A stretch of DNA of 64,000 nucleotides, from positions 1-64,000 of the forward strand of contig NZ_JANDBD010000012.1 in assembly GCF_024320865.1 (NCBI RefSeq), in the 5' to 3' direction. This DNA is from Mycolicibacterium arenosum. Its GTDB lineage: Bacteria > Actinomycetota > Actinomycetes > Mycobacteriales > Mycobacteriaceae. Positions 1 through 7,725 of this stretch are shown in pieces; position 1 is the first letter of the stretch; each line of letters begins with the position of its first letter. The notes beneath the pieces are model-generated. The model ran no database searches. It was not told the origin of the DNA and saw only the letters and a list, made by a program, of their open reading frames with translations. Made by a program: the position numbers and the translations under genes.

Positions 1-116
1 GCAACTACCAGCGCGGCGACAAATCCACCCGGACCTACCGCACCCGCGAGCCTCAACCGGCATCATCGGTGTACGCGATGTCCTGAGACATATGTGTACG
101 CGATGTCCCGAGACAC
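1..116 (+). mobile_element. Right end of an IS481-like insertion sequence (rest outside window)
   Basis: Two copies of a 22-nt motif (69-90 and 94-115, 21 of 22 bases identical, core GTACGCGATGTCC) lie in direct orientation 25 nt apart at the left edge. Similar terminal motifs are, from memory, found at the ends of actinobacterial IS481-family elements. An open frame entering from the left runs into the first copy, as a transposase C-terminus would. The reading frame of the gene on the other strand loses membrane-protein character at the same point. The element boundary near 116 is inferred; the target duplication cannot be seen because the other end is outside the window. Confidence 0.55.
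3..86 (+). CDS. C-terminal end of a putative IS transposase (5' partial)
   Basis: An open frame enters from the window edge and ends at a TGA at 84-86, encoding about 27 residues ending SSVYAMS. The peptide is basic and ends inside the first terminal-repeat copy, as happens in IS481-type elements whose transposase gene runs to the end of the element. The DDE catalytic core would lie upstream of the window, so identification rests only on position and the adjacent repeat. It could be a chance open frame. Confidence 0.35.
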   Translation, partial: NYQRGDKSTRTYRTREPQPASSVYAMS

Positions 117-977
117 CACACGTGCGCTCGCGCACTCCACCGAGGACTGCGCCGATCACACCGAACGCGACGAGCACCCCTCCCGCCGCCAGCGTCAGGC
201 TGAGCCACAGATGCAGGCTGCCGATGGCGTGGCCGACCATCACGTCGGCGATCTGACGGATGTCGCCCGACGTCACGTCCAGCGCGGCCGCGATCCGCTT
301 GCGCAGCACCTCGATCGCCGCCCAGCCGGTAGCTCCCACCAGCAACGCCGAAACACCCAGCGCCGCAAGCGCTTTACCGCGCCGCCTGGACGCGGCCAGG
401 GTCAGCAAAGCGAACACGCCGGTGAGCACGCACGCACCCACGCTGACCCACGGCCCCCACTTCGTCAGCTGTCGCAGTTGGCCGGGCCGCACGTTCTCCG
501 GCAGATCCGTCGAGATCGGCACCGTCAGCGACTCAGGCACGGAAACACCCACGTTCGCCAGCGGATCCCTGATCGAGCTGTCGTTGAGCAGCGGCCCGAT
601 GTCGACCACCCAGCCCTCGCCGTTCTGCTCGGCGCCCTCGGTGAACATCCACCGGTGCGCGATCTCGTTGAGGGCGGCGAACTGGCCGGGGAACGCGCTG
701 CTGGCGGTGTACGCCCGCGCGGCGGTCCGCACCACGGTCTCGTTGACCGAGTACCGACTCGCCACCTGCGCGGTGATCTCACCGGCCATCGCCGCCTGCA
801 GTTGCGGGTCCTCGGCAGCCGTCCTCGCCAGCGCGGCGTAGCCCGCACGGTCGACGACGGTGTGCTGCATCCAGGTCGCCGGTACCGCCACTGCGAGCGC
901 CGCCGTCGCCAGCAGCCACATCAGCAGGGTCGCGAGGAACCGCACGCGCGTCCTTCCGGTGGGGGACGCAGGCTGGA

Positions 978-1844
978 TCAGTCGGCCAACGCACGTCCCA
1001 CGATGAGCGGGTCGGGCTTGCCGACCACGTCGAGGTCCTTGTTGTCGTAATCGAACTTACTCAGCACGTAACGCATGGCGTTGATGCGGGCGCGCTTCTT
1101 GTCGTTGCTCTTGACCACGGTCCACGGCGCCATCTCGGTGTCCGTCCAGGCGAACATGTCCTCCTTGGCCGCGGTGTAGGACTCCCACTTGTCCAGCGAC
1201 GCGAGATCGGTTGGCGAGAGCTTCCACTGCCGCACCGGGTCGACCTGACGAATGGTGAACCGGGTGCGCTGTTCGGCCTGCGTCACCGAGAACCACAGCT
1301 TCGTGAGGCTGATGCCGTCGTTGACCAGCATCTGCTCGAACAACGGCGCCTGCCGGATGAATTCGGCGTGCTGCTTCGCCGAGCAGTAGCCCATCACCCG
1401 CTCGACGCCCGCACGGTTGTACCAGGACCGGTCGAACAGCACGATCTCGCCGGCGGCGGGCAGGTGGTTGACGTAACGCTGGAAGTACCACTGCGTCTGT
1501 TCCTTCTCGGTGGGCTTCTCCAGCGCCACCACGCGAGCACCACGCGGGTTGAGGTGCTCCATGAACCGCTTGATGGTGCCGCCCTTGCCCGCCGCGTCCC
1601 GGCCCTCGAAGACGATGACGTGCCGGTGGCCGTGGGACTGGCTCCACTTCTGCAGCTTGAGCAGTTCGATCTGCAGCAGTCGCTTCTGCTCCTCGTACTC
1701 GTCGCGCTTCATCCGCTCGTCGTACGGGTAGCCCTCGCGCCAGGTGTCGACGACCTCACCGCTGGGCTGGATCAGCAGTTCGGGATCGTCGTCATCGTCG
1801 TCGCGGACGGTGTAGCCGTTGAGGGTGGAGGCATCCAGGGTCAC
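978..1844 (-). CDS. ppk2: Polyphosphate kinase 2
   Basis: PPK2-family enzyme, which moves phosphate between polyphosphate and nucleotides (in mycobacteria mostly polyP-driven nucleoside diphosphate phosphorylation). With the GTG at 1844 the protein has 288 residues. It has the Walker A loop GRDAAGKGGTIKR near 81-93, the lid motif NPRGARVVALEKPTEKE and Walker B DRSWYNRAGVERVMG near 138. These match the single-domain PPK2 pattern, including the preceding basic coiled region EEQKRLLQIELLKLQKW. A TTG start at 1877 would add 11 residues; neither start has a strong ribosome-binding site. It lies 75 bp downstream of the oxidase-subunit operon on the same strand and could be read through from it. Confidence 0.93.
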   Translation of the reverse strand: MTLDASTLNGYTVRDDDDDDPELLIQPSGEVVDTWREGYPYDERMKRDEYEEQKRLLQIELLKLQKWSQSHGHRHVIVFEGRDAAGKGGTIKRFMEHLNPRGARVVALEKPTEKEQTQWYFQRYVNHLPAAGEIVLFDRSWYNRAGVERVMGYCSAKQHAEFIRQAPLFEQMLVNDGISLTKLWFSVTQAEQRTRFTIRQVDPVRQWKLSPTDLASLDKWESYTAAKEDMFAWTDTEMAPWTVVKSNDKKRARINAMRYVLSKFDYDNKDLDVVGKPDPLIVGRALAD

Positions 1845-1919
1845 GGGTGGCAACGTATCCAGCACGGCGAACCGCAAGGTGACCGCGAGATGAACGGCAA
1901 GTGGCGTGGAACTGGGAGG

Positions 1920-2207
1920 TCAGGTCGCGGCGAAGTAGATGCCGAGCAGCAGCGCGAAGAGCACGACCAGCCAACTCATCGTGGTCACCCGCAGCCACGT
2001 CGGCGAGTGCCGCACCTCCATGAAGTGCCAGATCACCAACTGGGTCTTCACCGCGGCGATCAGCAGCACCACCACGGTGACCGTCGCGTTGACGACGTGC
2101 GTCGCGCCGCCGTCGCGTGCGGTCAACCACGACGCGACGGTGACCACCGTCAGCAGGGCCCAGACGAGGGTCAGATGGGTACGACGGTACGAAGGGGGGG
2201 ATGTCAC
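1920..2207 (-). CDS. Cytochrome c oxidase subunit IV-like small membrane protein
   Basis: 95 residues with three predicted transmembrane helices (about 12-30, 38-58 and 72-92). The central segment AAVKTQLVIWHFMEVRHSPTW is typical of the prokaryotic COX4/CoxF-type fourth subunit of haem-copper oxidases. It starts 3 nt after the stop of the subunit III-like gene, so the two are almost certainly cotranscribed and form neighbouring subunits. No subunit I or II gene is visible in the operon, so the partner oxidase must be encoded elsewhere or the protein has another role. Confidence 0.75.
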   Translation of the reverse strand: MTSPPSYRRTHLTLVWALLTVVTVASWLTARDGGATHVVNATVTVVVLLIAAVKTQLVIWHFMEVRHSPTWLRVTTMSWLVVLFALLLGIYFAAT

Positions 2208-2210
2208 CGG

Positions 2211-2807
2211 TCACCTCATCACGTAGAGAAGCGCGAACAGGACGAGCCACAGCACGTCGACCATGTGCCAGTAGGTGGCGGCGGTCTCCACGAAGGAGAT
2301 TCGCGGCGAGGCCGATCTCAGGTTGCGGATGACGAACGACATGATCACCAGGCCCAGCAGCACGTGACACAGGTGCAGGCCCGTCATCACGAAGTAGTAC
2401 ATGAAGAAGAGGTTCGTACCGGGCGTCAGGCCCGCGGTGATCTCCGGGACGTACTCGAACAGCTTCAGCACCGGGAACGCGGCGCCGATCGCGAGAGCGA
2501 TACCGAAGAGGCGCAGTCCGTCCACCGTCTTCCCGGCGCGGACAGCGCCCGTCCCGAGCGCGACGAACAGCGAACTCGTCAGCAGCACGATCGTGTTGAG
2601 CGCGCCGATGTCCAGGTTCAGCCGAGCCTGGCTCTCCAGGAACATCGGAGAATCCTGCGTTCGGTAGTACATGTAGCCGACGAAGTAGACGCCGAAGATG
2701 AGCAGGTCGCCGATGACGAAGAACCACATGCCGGCGTCACCGGGAACATGCCTGCGCGCCTTCGTGTTTCGCACTCGATCGTCGACGCCCTCGGCGAGGT
2801 CGGTCAC
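2211..2807 (-). CDS. Cytochrome c oxidase subunit III-like (NorE-type) protein
   Basis: 198 residues with five predicted helices. The N-terminal motif GDAGMWFFVIGDLLIFGVYF and the later MTGLHLCHVLLGL and TAATYWHMVDVLWLVLF are hallmarks of the haem-copper oxidase subunit III family, closest in size to the short five-helix NorE/CoxC type. The start is a GTG at 2807 whose GTGA overlaps the stop of the preceding gene, so translation is coupled. Subunit III proteins support stability and proton uptake in the catalytic subunit, but no catalytic subunit is encoded nearby. The divergent TetR gene beyond the operon may control it. Confidence 0.85.
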   Translation of the reverse strand: MTDLAEGVDDRVRNTKARRHVPGDAGMWFFVIGDLLIFGVYFVGYMYYRTQDSPMFLESQARLNLDIGALNTIVLLTSSLFVALGTGAVRAGKTVDGLRLFGIALAIGAAFPVLKLFEYVPEITAGLTPGTNLFFMYYFVMTGLHLCHVLLGLVIMSFVIRNLRSASPRISFVETAATYWHMVDVLWLVLFALLYVMR

Positions 2808-3559
2808 GCCTTCGCTCCGACAAGGGGGGCGTCGTCGTGAAGCCGGGCGTTGTCGAGTTCATCGTCGGGCTGATTCTTGATCGCCCGGTAAATGCAGACG
2901 TAGACGATGATCTGCCACGACACGTACAGCACCATCGCGAACCAGAACGTCATCACGCCGTTCCACGCGAACGGGCCCGACTTGGAGATCCACACCGGTG
3001 CCGCCATCAGCTCGGTGACGTACTGCCAGACCGTGTAGTAGCCAAGCCATTTCGGCAGGATGTTGTTCTGGTCCAGAATGATCGCCAGGCCGAAGGCCAT
3101 CCACATCACGCAGAAGCAGCCAAGCGAGCCGATGTAGGCCAGGTATCCGAAGTCGTAGAGCAGCTGCAGGATCGACGGGTCGTATCCGGCACGGAACGAG
3201 CCGAGGCCGAAGCAGAACATCGGGAACAACATGCCCACGATGGCGCCCGTCATCGAGCCGATCATGATCGAGTAGCGGAACACCGGACTCACCGACATCC
3301 GTTTGACCTGAATCAGATAGACGGAGTTCGACAACGGCGCCAACCCGAAGGAGAGCGTCAGAATCGCGCACGCGATGAGCAGGTTGTGCGACTGCATGAA
3401 CTCGACCACCTGCGGCGTGGAACTGTTCGCGGGCCGCGGCGGCATCATCCAGCTGAGCGGTACGAAGACGATGCCGAAGAGGTTGAAGAACACCGGAACG
3501 GTCCAGAACGCGATCCACTGGTCGCGCTTGCGGTTTCGCCGCCGTACCGGGGCGGTCAT
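2804..3559 (-). CDS. Seven-helix membrane protein, paralogue of the next gene upstream
   Basis: 251 residues starting at the ATG at 3559, whose ATGA overlaps the stop of the upstream paralogue. After a basic N-terminus (TAPVRRRNRKRDQW) about seven hydrophobic helices follow, with an extracytoplasmic loop carrying PPRPANSSTPQVVEFMQSHN after the first. A late segment reads VWISKSGPFAWNGVMTFWFA, closely resembling ILVKSGPLAWDGGVSFTLRI in the neighbour, so the pair arose by duplication. I know no function. The association with oxidase subunits III and IV suggests a respiratory or membrane-redox role, which is inference only. Confidence 0.85.
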   Translation of the reverse strand: MTAPVRRRNRKRDQWIAFWTVPVFFNLFGIVFVPLSWMMPPRPANSSTPQVVEFMQSHNLLIACAILTLSFGLAPLSNSVYLIQVKRMSVSPVFRYSIMIGSMTGAIVGMLFPMFCFGLGSFRAGYDPSILQLLYDFGYLAYIGSLGCFCVMWMAFGLAIILDQNNILPKWLGYYTVWQYVTELMAAPVWISKSGPFAWNGVMTFWFAMVLYVSWQIIVYVCIYRAIKNQPDDELDNARLHDDAPLVGAKA

Positions 3560-4311
3560 ACCAGGGTGTCCTGCTCGTCGCCCTGCCGGTTGACGATCCG
3601 CAGGAGCACCAGGAACATCACGACGACGTAGGTCGCCAGCACCGCGATGCGCAGCGTGAACGACACGCCACCGTCCCAGGCGAGCGGGCCCGACTTGACC
3701 AGGATCGAGAACGCGCTCGGGGCCAGCAGCAGGGCGGCGGCGACGTTGAAGTGCGCCACCCAGCGGGGGAAGATCGGGTCCGGTCGTTCGTCGAGGTAGA
3801 TGCTCACCGCGAGGCAGAGGTTCTGCACGATGATGGCGCCGACCGGCGCGATGAACAGGAACCACGCCATGTCGTTGAGCAGACTGATCAGCTGCGGGTC
3901 GCGGTCGGGCCTGAAAGCGGCTACGCCCCAGCAGTAGTCGGCGAGAATGAACGCCGTCGTGCCCACCCCGACGCAGATGACGTACGCGTAGGTGAAGACG
4001 CTGCTCGAGGTGCCGATACGCGACATCTGCACGGCGGTCACGGCGAAGAGCGGGACCAGCGACCCGGCGATGAGGTTGCAGAGGATGACGACACCGAGGA
4101 TGCCGGTGTTGTAGTCGCGGAAGAACGCGGCGACCTCCTCCGGCGTCAACGTCGGCGACAGCGGTGGGGACATGACCGGGAAGAGCACGTACGCGAGCGC
4201 CAGCAGCGCCATCGCCGGCGGTGCCGTCCACAGCATGATGCGCTGGCCCCTGGTGTTCACGGGACGTCGGGCCGCCCGCCCGCCACGGCTGTCGGTATGC
4301 GTCGCCACCAT
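3556..4311 (-). CDS. Seven-helix membrane protein, first gene of the oxidase-subunit operon
   Basis: 251 residues, ATG at 4311. A short basic leader (HTDSRGGRAARRPVNTRGQR) precedes about seven hydrophobic segments. The first external loop, PPLSPTLTPEEVAAFFRDYN, aligns in position with PANSSTPQVVEFMQSHN of the downstream paralogue. Both keep a conserved (V/S)KSGP(L/F)AW(D/N)G motif before the last helix. Equal length and shared motifs point to tandem duplication and probably a heterodimer. It heads the minus-strand operon that continues through the subunit III and IV genes, and its promoter shares the intergenic region with a divergent tetR gene. Confidence 0.85.
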   Translation of the reverse strand: MVATHTDSRGGRAARRPVNTRGQRIMLWTAPPAMALLALAYVLFPVMSPPLSPTLTPEEVAAFFRDYNTGILGVVILCNLIAGSLVPLFAVTAVQMSRIGTSSSVFTYAYVICVGVGTTAFILADYCWGVAAFRPDRDPQLISLLNDMAWFLFIAPVGAIIVQNLCLAVSIYLDERPDPIFPRWVAHFNVAAALLLAPSAFSILVKSGPLAWDGGVSFTLRIAVLATYVVVMFLVLLRIVNRQGDEQDTLV

Positions 4312-4333
4312 GCGACAGGTCTAGCATGCTCAC

Positions 4334-4345
4334 TGACAGATGACA
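4334..4345. promoter_or_regulatory. Candidate TetR operator half (TGACAGATGACA)
   Basis: TGACAGATGACA lies 22 bp upstream of the first membrane-protein gene and differs at one base from the perfect-arm copy at 4409-4420. The pair flanks the shared divergent promoter region, the usual arrangement for a TetR repressor controlling itself and its neighbour. Function is inferred from the repetition and position. Confidence 0.45.
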
Positions 4346-4408
4346 ACGAAATCTGGACCGCGAACACTCGAATGTTGGCTTTACCGCGGCAGCAGCTGCC
4401 GATTCGGA

Positions 4409-4420
4409 TGACAGATGTCA
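4409..4420. promoter_or_regulatory. Candidate TetR operator (TGACAGATGTCA)
   Basis: The inverted repeat TGACA-GA-TGTCA lies directly before the proposed tetR start at 4425, and a near-identical copy lies 75 bp away next to the divergent operon. A repressor bound here would block tetR transcription or early elongation. If tetR really starts at the GTG at 4452 the site sits a little further into the leader. Confidence 0.5.
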
Positions 4421-4424
4421 GCGA

Positions 4425-5063
4425 ATGGCTTTCCTGATGCACAATGGTCCGGTGCGAGACGGTTCCATCGGGCGCGAGGCGCAGCGACGTCGAACACGTG
4501 CCCGCGTCCTGGACGCCGCCATCGTGGAGTTCCAGCGGTCCGGTGCCGCCTCGGCGGACATCAACGCGATCGTCGAGTCGGCGGGAGTCTCGCGAAGCAC
4601 GTTCTACTTCCACTTCCCGACCAAGGATCACGTGCTGCTCGAGTTGATCCGCCGCGACGAGAGTCGGCTCGGCGAGGAGCTCAACACCTTCCTCGATGCG
4701 CCCCACGATCTGCGGGCCGTGCTCCAGAAGATCATCGAATTGGTGCTAGCGCTCGAAAACCAATGGGGTGCAGGCTTGTTCCGCGATGTCATCGCGCTCT
4801 ACTTCTCACCGACAAGGCTTGGCGAGGAACAGTGGTCGCAGCACCCGACGTACGTCCTGCTCGCCGGCGAGATCGAGCGCGCACGGCATCGCGGCGAACT
4901 CTACGACGACGTCGACTCACTCCAGAGCGCCGCGTTCTTCCTCGTCGGCCTGCACGCCCTGCTTATGACGAACAGGGAACTGAGCGCCGAACGCGAAGAC
5001 GTGCTCGAGAAGTTCGTTACGAGCACGCTGCGCAGTGTCCAGCGGCGGTCGTCGCCGGACTGA
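4425..5063 (+). CDS. TetR-family transcriptional regulator
   Basis: 212 residues from the ATG at 4425; the ATG at 4437 and GTG at 4452 are in-frame alternatives, the last leaving the standard short tail before the DNA-binding domain. The helix-turn-helix reads DINAIVESAGVSRSTFYFHFPTKDHVLLELI, the canonical TetR N-terminal pattern. The C-terminal half is an unassigned ligand-binding helical domain. It is divergent from the oxidase-subunit operon with two matching operator-like repeats between them, so local control of that operon is the simplest reading. The downstream aldehyde dehydrogenase converges on it with a 3-nt gap. Confidence 0.9.
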   Translation: MAFLMHNGPVRDGSIGREAQRRRTRARVLDAAIVEFQRSGAASADINAIVESAGVSRSTFYFHFPTKDHVLLELIRRDESRLGEELNTFLDAPHDLRAVLQKIIELVLALENQWGAGLFRDVIALYFSPTRLGEEQWSQHPTYVLLAGEIERARHRGELYDDVDSLQSAAFFLVGLHALLMTNRELSAEREDVLEKFVTSTLRSVQRRSSPD

Positions 5064-5066
5064 GCC

Positions 5067-6584
5067 CTACTTCGCCGTGCGCTTCGGGCGCGCCAGCGCC
5101 AGCTTCGTCATCATGGTGTTCATGCGCTTGAGCGCCTTGAGCGAGTTGTTGTAGTAGTTGCCGCCCGCGCCGACGGCGGTACGCGGCACCACGACGGTCT
5201 CCTGCTTGCAGAACTTGCGGATACCGTCTGCGCCGCCGAACCGCGCGCCGATGCCCGAGGTCTTCCAGCCGCCCATCGGCGCGGTGGTGCACATCAGGTT
5301 GGAGATCACGTCGTTGACGTTGACGGCACCGCAATCGAGTTGCAGCGCAACATCCTTCGCGCGCTCGATATCGCGGGAGAACACCGCGGCACTCAGGCCG
5401 TACGGGCTGTCGTTGGCCAGCCGCACCGCTTCGGCGACCGACGACACCTTCATGATCGGCAGCGTGGGCCCGAAGGTCTCCTCCATCATGCAGTCCATCG
5501 AGTGGTCGACGTCCACGAGCACGGTCGGCTCGTAGAACGATCCCGGACCCGACGGGCGCTTGCCGCCGGTCCGCGCCCGGCCACCCTTCGCCAGGGCGTC
5601 GGCGACGTGGCGCTCGACGACCGCGACCTGGCTGTCGTCGATGAGCGACCCGAAATCGAAGCCGTCGCCGGCGCCCATCTTGAGGTTCTGCACGTCCTTC
5701 ACCACGGCGTCGACGAACGCGTCGTACACCTGCTCCATGACGTACACGCGCTCGACCGACACGCAGGTCTGGCCCGCGTTGAAGAACGCACCCCATACCG
5801 CGGCGTGCGCGGCCAGTTCGATGTCGGCGTCCTCGAGCACGATCATCGGATCCTTGCCGCCGAGTTCGAGGCTGATCGGGGTGAGCGTGCGGGCGGCCCG
5901 CTCGGCCACCTTCGCCCCCGTCGCGGACGACCCGGTGAACTGGACGAAATCCGCGTTGTCGACGACGGCCTCGACGGCCTCGCGGGCGCCCTGCACGATC
6001 GCCATCACCTCGGGGGCACCCGAGTCGATCCACCCGCGCAGCAGCAGCTCGGCGGTCAGCGGCGTGCGCTCCGACGGCTTGAGCAGAACCGCGGATCCCG
6101 CTGCCAGCGCGGCGATGCCGTCCATCAGCAGGTTGGCCACGGGGTAGTTCCACGGCGCGATGATCGCGACGACGGGACGCGGCCGGTAGTGCACCTGGAT
6201 CTTCTTGATCGACAGGAACGGCAGCGGCGCGGGCCGGGTCTCGGGCGCCAGCGCCTTCTCCATCGTCTTGATGTAGTACGACGCGATCATGATGAGCAGC
6301 GGCACCTCCTGCGCCGCGTCGGTCGCCGACTTGCCGGTCTCCTTGATCAGAAGCTGCTCGATCTCGTCGCGGTGCTCACCCATCCAGACGGCGAAGCGCG
6401 CGAGCACCTTCGCCCGGCCTGCGGCACCGCGCGCCTCCCACTCGCGCTGCGCCTGGCGCAGGCCAGCGGCGATGCGGGGAACGTCGGCCGGGTCGGTCCA
6501 GCGCACGGTTCCCGCCACGGCTCCCGTGGCGGGGTTGTGGATGGTGGCGGTGGCGGACGCGTCCACGTCAGGCGTAGCTGTCAT
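5067..6584 (-). CDS. NAD(P)+-dependent aldehyde dehydrogenase (succinate-semialdehyde type)
   Basis: 505 residues, full ALDH length. Visible motifs are the cofactor-binding APWNYPVANLLMDGIAALAAGSA region near 143, FTGSSATGAKV near 216, the general-base Glu240 in LELGGKD, and the nucleophile Cys274 in FNAGQTCVSVER. A C-terminal GPTLPI motif completes the fold. The enzyme oxidises an aldehyde to the acid; it most resembles the mycobacterial ALDHs annotated as succinate-semialdehyde dehydrogenase, but substrate cannot be assigned from the sequence. It is monocistronic or first before the PAP2 gene, which is 9 bp outside its start on the same strand. Confidence 0.9.
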   Translation of the reverse strand: MTATPDVDASATATIHNPATGAVAGTVRWTDPADVPRIAAGLRQAQREWEARGAAGRAKVLARFAVWMGEHRDEIEQLLIKETGKSATDAAQEVPLLIMIASYYIKTMEKALAPETRPAPLPFLSIKKIQVHYRPRPVVAIIAPWNYPVANLLMDGIAALAAGSAVLLKPSERTPLTAELLLRGWIDSGAPEVMAIVQGAREAVEAVVDNADFVQFTGSSATGAKVAERAARTLTPISLELGGKDPMIVLEDADIELAAHAAVWGAFFNAGQTCVSVERVYVMEQVYDAFVDAVVKDVQNLKMGAGDGFDFGSLIDDSQVAVVERHVADALAKGGRARTGGKRPSGPGSFYEPTVLVDVDHSMDCMMEETFGPTLPIMKVSSVAEAVRLANDSPYGLSAAVFSRDIERAKDVALQLDCGAVNVNDVISNLMCTTAPMGGWKTSGIGARFGGADGIRKFCKQETVVVPRTAVGAGGNYYNNSLKALKRMNTMMTKLALARPKRTAK

Positions 6585-6593
6585 GGGGCCATG

Positions 6594-7166
6594 TTAACCG
6601 CCGCTGTGATCTAAGTCGCAGCTGGGTTGACACCTGTCAAGTCCGGCGGCCCACGCGGCGAGGCAGACCACTGCGCTGCCGAGGAACAGCGCACCGACGG
6701 CATCGGTGAAGTAGTGGTAGGTGAACCCCTGCCCCAGCACGCCGATGACCGCGATGACCGACGCCGCGACGACCGACCACAGCGTCACGCCGAACACCAG
6801 CAGCGCCATCCCCAGCACCACCACCAGCAGCGTGGTGTGGCCGCTCGGATAGGCGAGCGCGTCGTCCCGGTAGCGGTCGAACACCCGCTTCGCCAGCCGC
6901 GAGGCGATCACCCCGACCAGCGGCGCCAGCACGACGACGGCGCTCAGTCGCCAGCGCCGCCGAAACACGGCCACCGCCACCACGATCAGCCACGCCGTGA
7001 ACTGCACGCGCGCGTCGGTGACGAACAGCAGTCGGCCGAGGACCGGGTGGTCGTAGTAGGTGTGGTGGAACCAGTCGTCGAGCGGCGTCGTGCCGCTGCC
7101 GACGGCGACCCCCAGCGCGACGAGAGCGGCCAGCCCGACGGGCGGCCACCAGTACACCGCGCGCAC
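6594..7166 (-). CDS. PAP2-family membrane phosphatase
   Basis: 190 residues with about five transmembrane helices. The three PAP2 signatures are present: KRVFDRYRDDAL (a variant of KxxxxxxRP that lacks the final proline), YPSGHT with the catalytic His of PSGH, and HYFTDAVGA carrying the second His and Asp. Enzymes of this type dephosphorylate lipid phosphates such as undecaprenyl diphosphate or phosphatidic acid at the membrane. Its start abuts the stop of the upstream DinB-like gene, so the two are probably cotranscribed. Confidence 0.88.
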   Translation of the reverse strand: MRAVYWWPPVGLAALVALGVAVGSGTTPLDDWFHHTYYDHPVLGRLLFVTDARVQFTAWLIVVAVAVFRRRWRLSAVVVLAPLVGVIASRLAKRVFDRYRDDALAYPSGHTTLLVVVLGMALLVFGVTLWSVVAASVIAVIGVLGQGFTYHYFTDAVGALFLGSAVVCLAAWAAGLDRCQPSCDLDHSGG

Positions 7167-7697
7167 TCAGCCCGCCGGTGCGATGCCGCGGAGGTACGCG
7201 GCCTGGCCGAGGTGCTGAGCGCAGTCGTCGATGATGCTGACGAGGCGGGCGCTCGCCGTCACGGGCGGTGTCCACCGCTCGTCGACGACGACCTCGAGAT
7301 CCTCCGACGTCACCCCCGCGACGTACTCGAGGGTGACGTGGTGGACGGCCCGGTAGTAGCCGGCAAGCAGGGTCGCGGGCGCGCGCACCTTGCCGACGTC
7401 CTCGGGGGTGTGACCGTAGCCGTGCGCGTCGCGTGGCAGATCGAGGGCGAACCTGTCGACCCAGCCGTCGCGCAACCACACCTGTTCGATGCCTGCGATG
7501 TCGCACAGCTGCGCGTCCTGCACCCGCGCGCTGTGCCAGAGCAGCCAGGCGATGGTGTTGGCCTCGGGTGTCGGCCGGTAGAACGACACCTCGTCGGTCA
7601 AACCGTCGGTGAGGTCGTCGGCGTGCTCGATGAGTCGGGTGAACGCGTCGCGCAGCAGTTCGCGTGCGGCGGTGGCGTCTTCCGGAACGTGGGCCAT
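7167..7697 (-). CDS. DinB/DUF664-like protein (mycothiol-transferase superfamily)
   Basis: 176 residues. The pattern WLLWHSARVQDAQLCDIAG near 50 and a C-terminal IIDDCAQHLGQAAYLRG provides the spaced histidines of the DinB four-helix metal-binding fold. Actinobacterial members are often mycothiol- or bacillithiol-dependent transferases, but many have no known substrate. An in-between loop contains VVDERWTPPVTASARL. It lies immediately upstream of the PAP2 gene with adjoining stop and start. Confidence 0.8.
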   Translation of the reverse strand: MAHVPEDATAARELLRDAFTRLIEHADDLTDGLTDEVSFYRPTPEANTIAWLLWHSARVQDAQLCDIAGIEQVWLRDGWVDRFALDLPRDAHGYGHTPEDVGKVRAPATLLAGYYRAVHHVTLEYVAGVTSEDLEVVVDERWTPPVTASARLVSIIDDCAQHLGQAAYLRGIAPAG

Positions 7698-7725
7698 ACT
7701 CGCAAGCTACCCGCGGCCGGCGCGG

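Larger units (their letters stand above)
1..945 (-). pseudogene. Membrane protein gene interrupted by the IS end
   Basis: A GTG start at 945 opens a frame that stays open to the window edge. Residues 1-22 form a hydrophobic signal/anchor (start MRFLATLLMWLLATAALAVA). A roughly 140-residue soluble stretch follows, with three further hydrophobic segments near 167-187, 196-213 and 247-270. After about residue 276 (ending VRERT) the translation passes into the IS terminal repeat and loses all resemblance to a membrane protein. The topology suggests an exported loop held between an N-terminal anchor and a C-terminal helical bundle. I do not recognise the family. Upstream neighbour ppk2 is on the same strand with a 32-bp gap. 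The protein is probably truncated at its C-terminus, but might retain function if the lost tail is short. Confidence 0.6.

Noticed and set aside
1368..2840. Long plus-strand open frame antisense to ppk2 and the oxidase-subunit genes
   Set aside because: Arg/His/Gln-rich translation with no domain, fully antisense to well-recognised genes; a typical shadow frame in high-GC DNA. The same reasoning excludes many other long antisense frames in the window.
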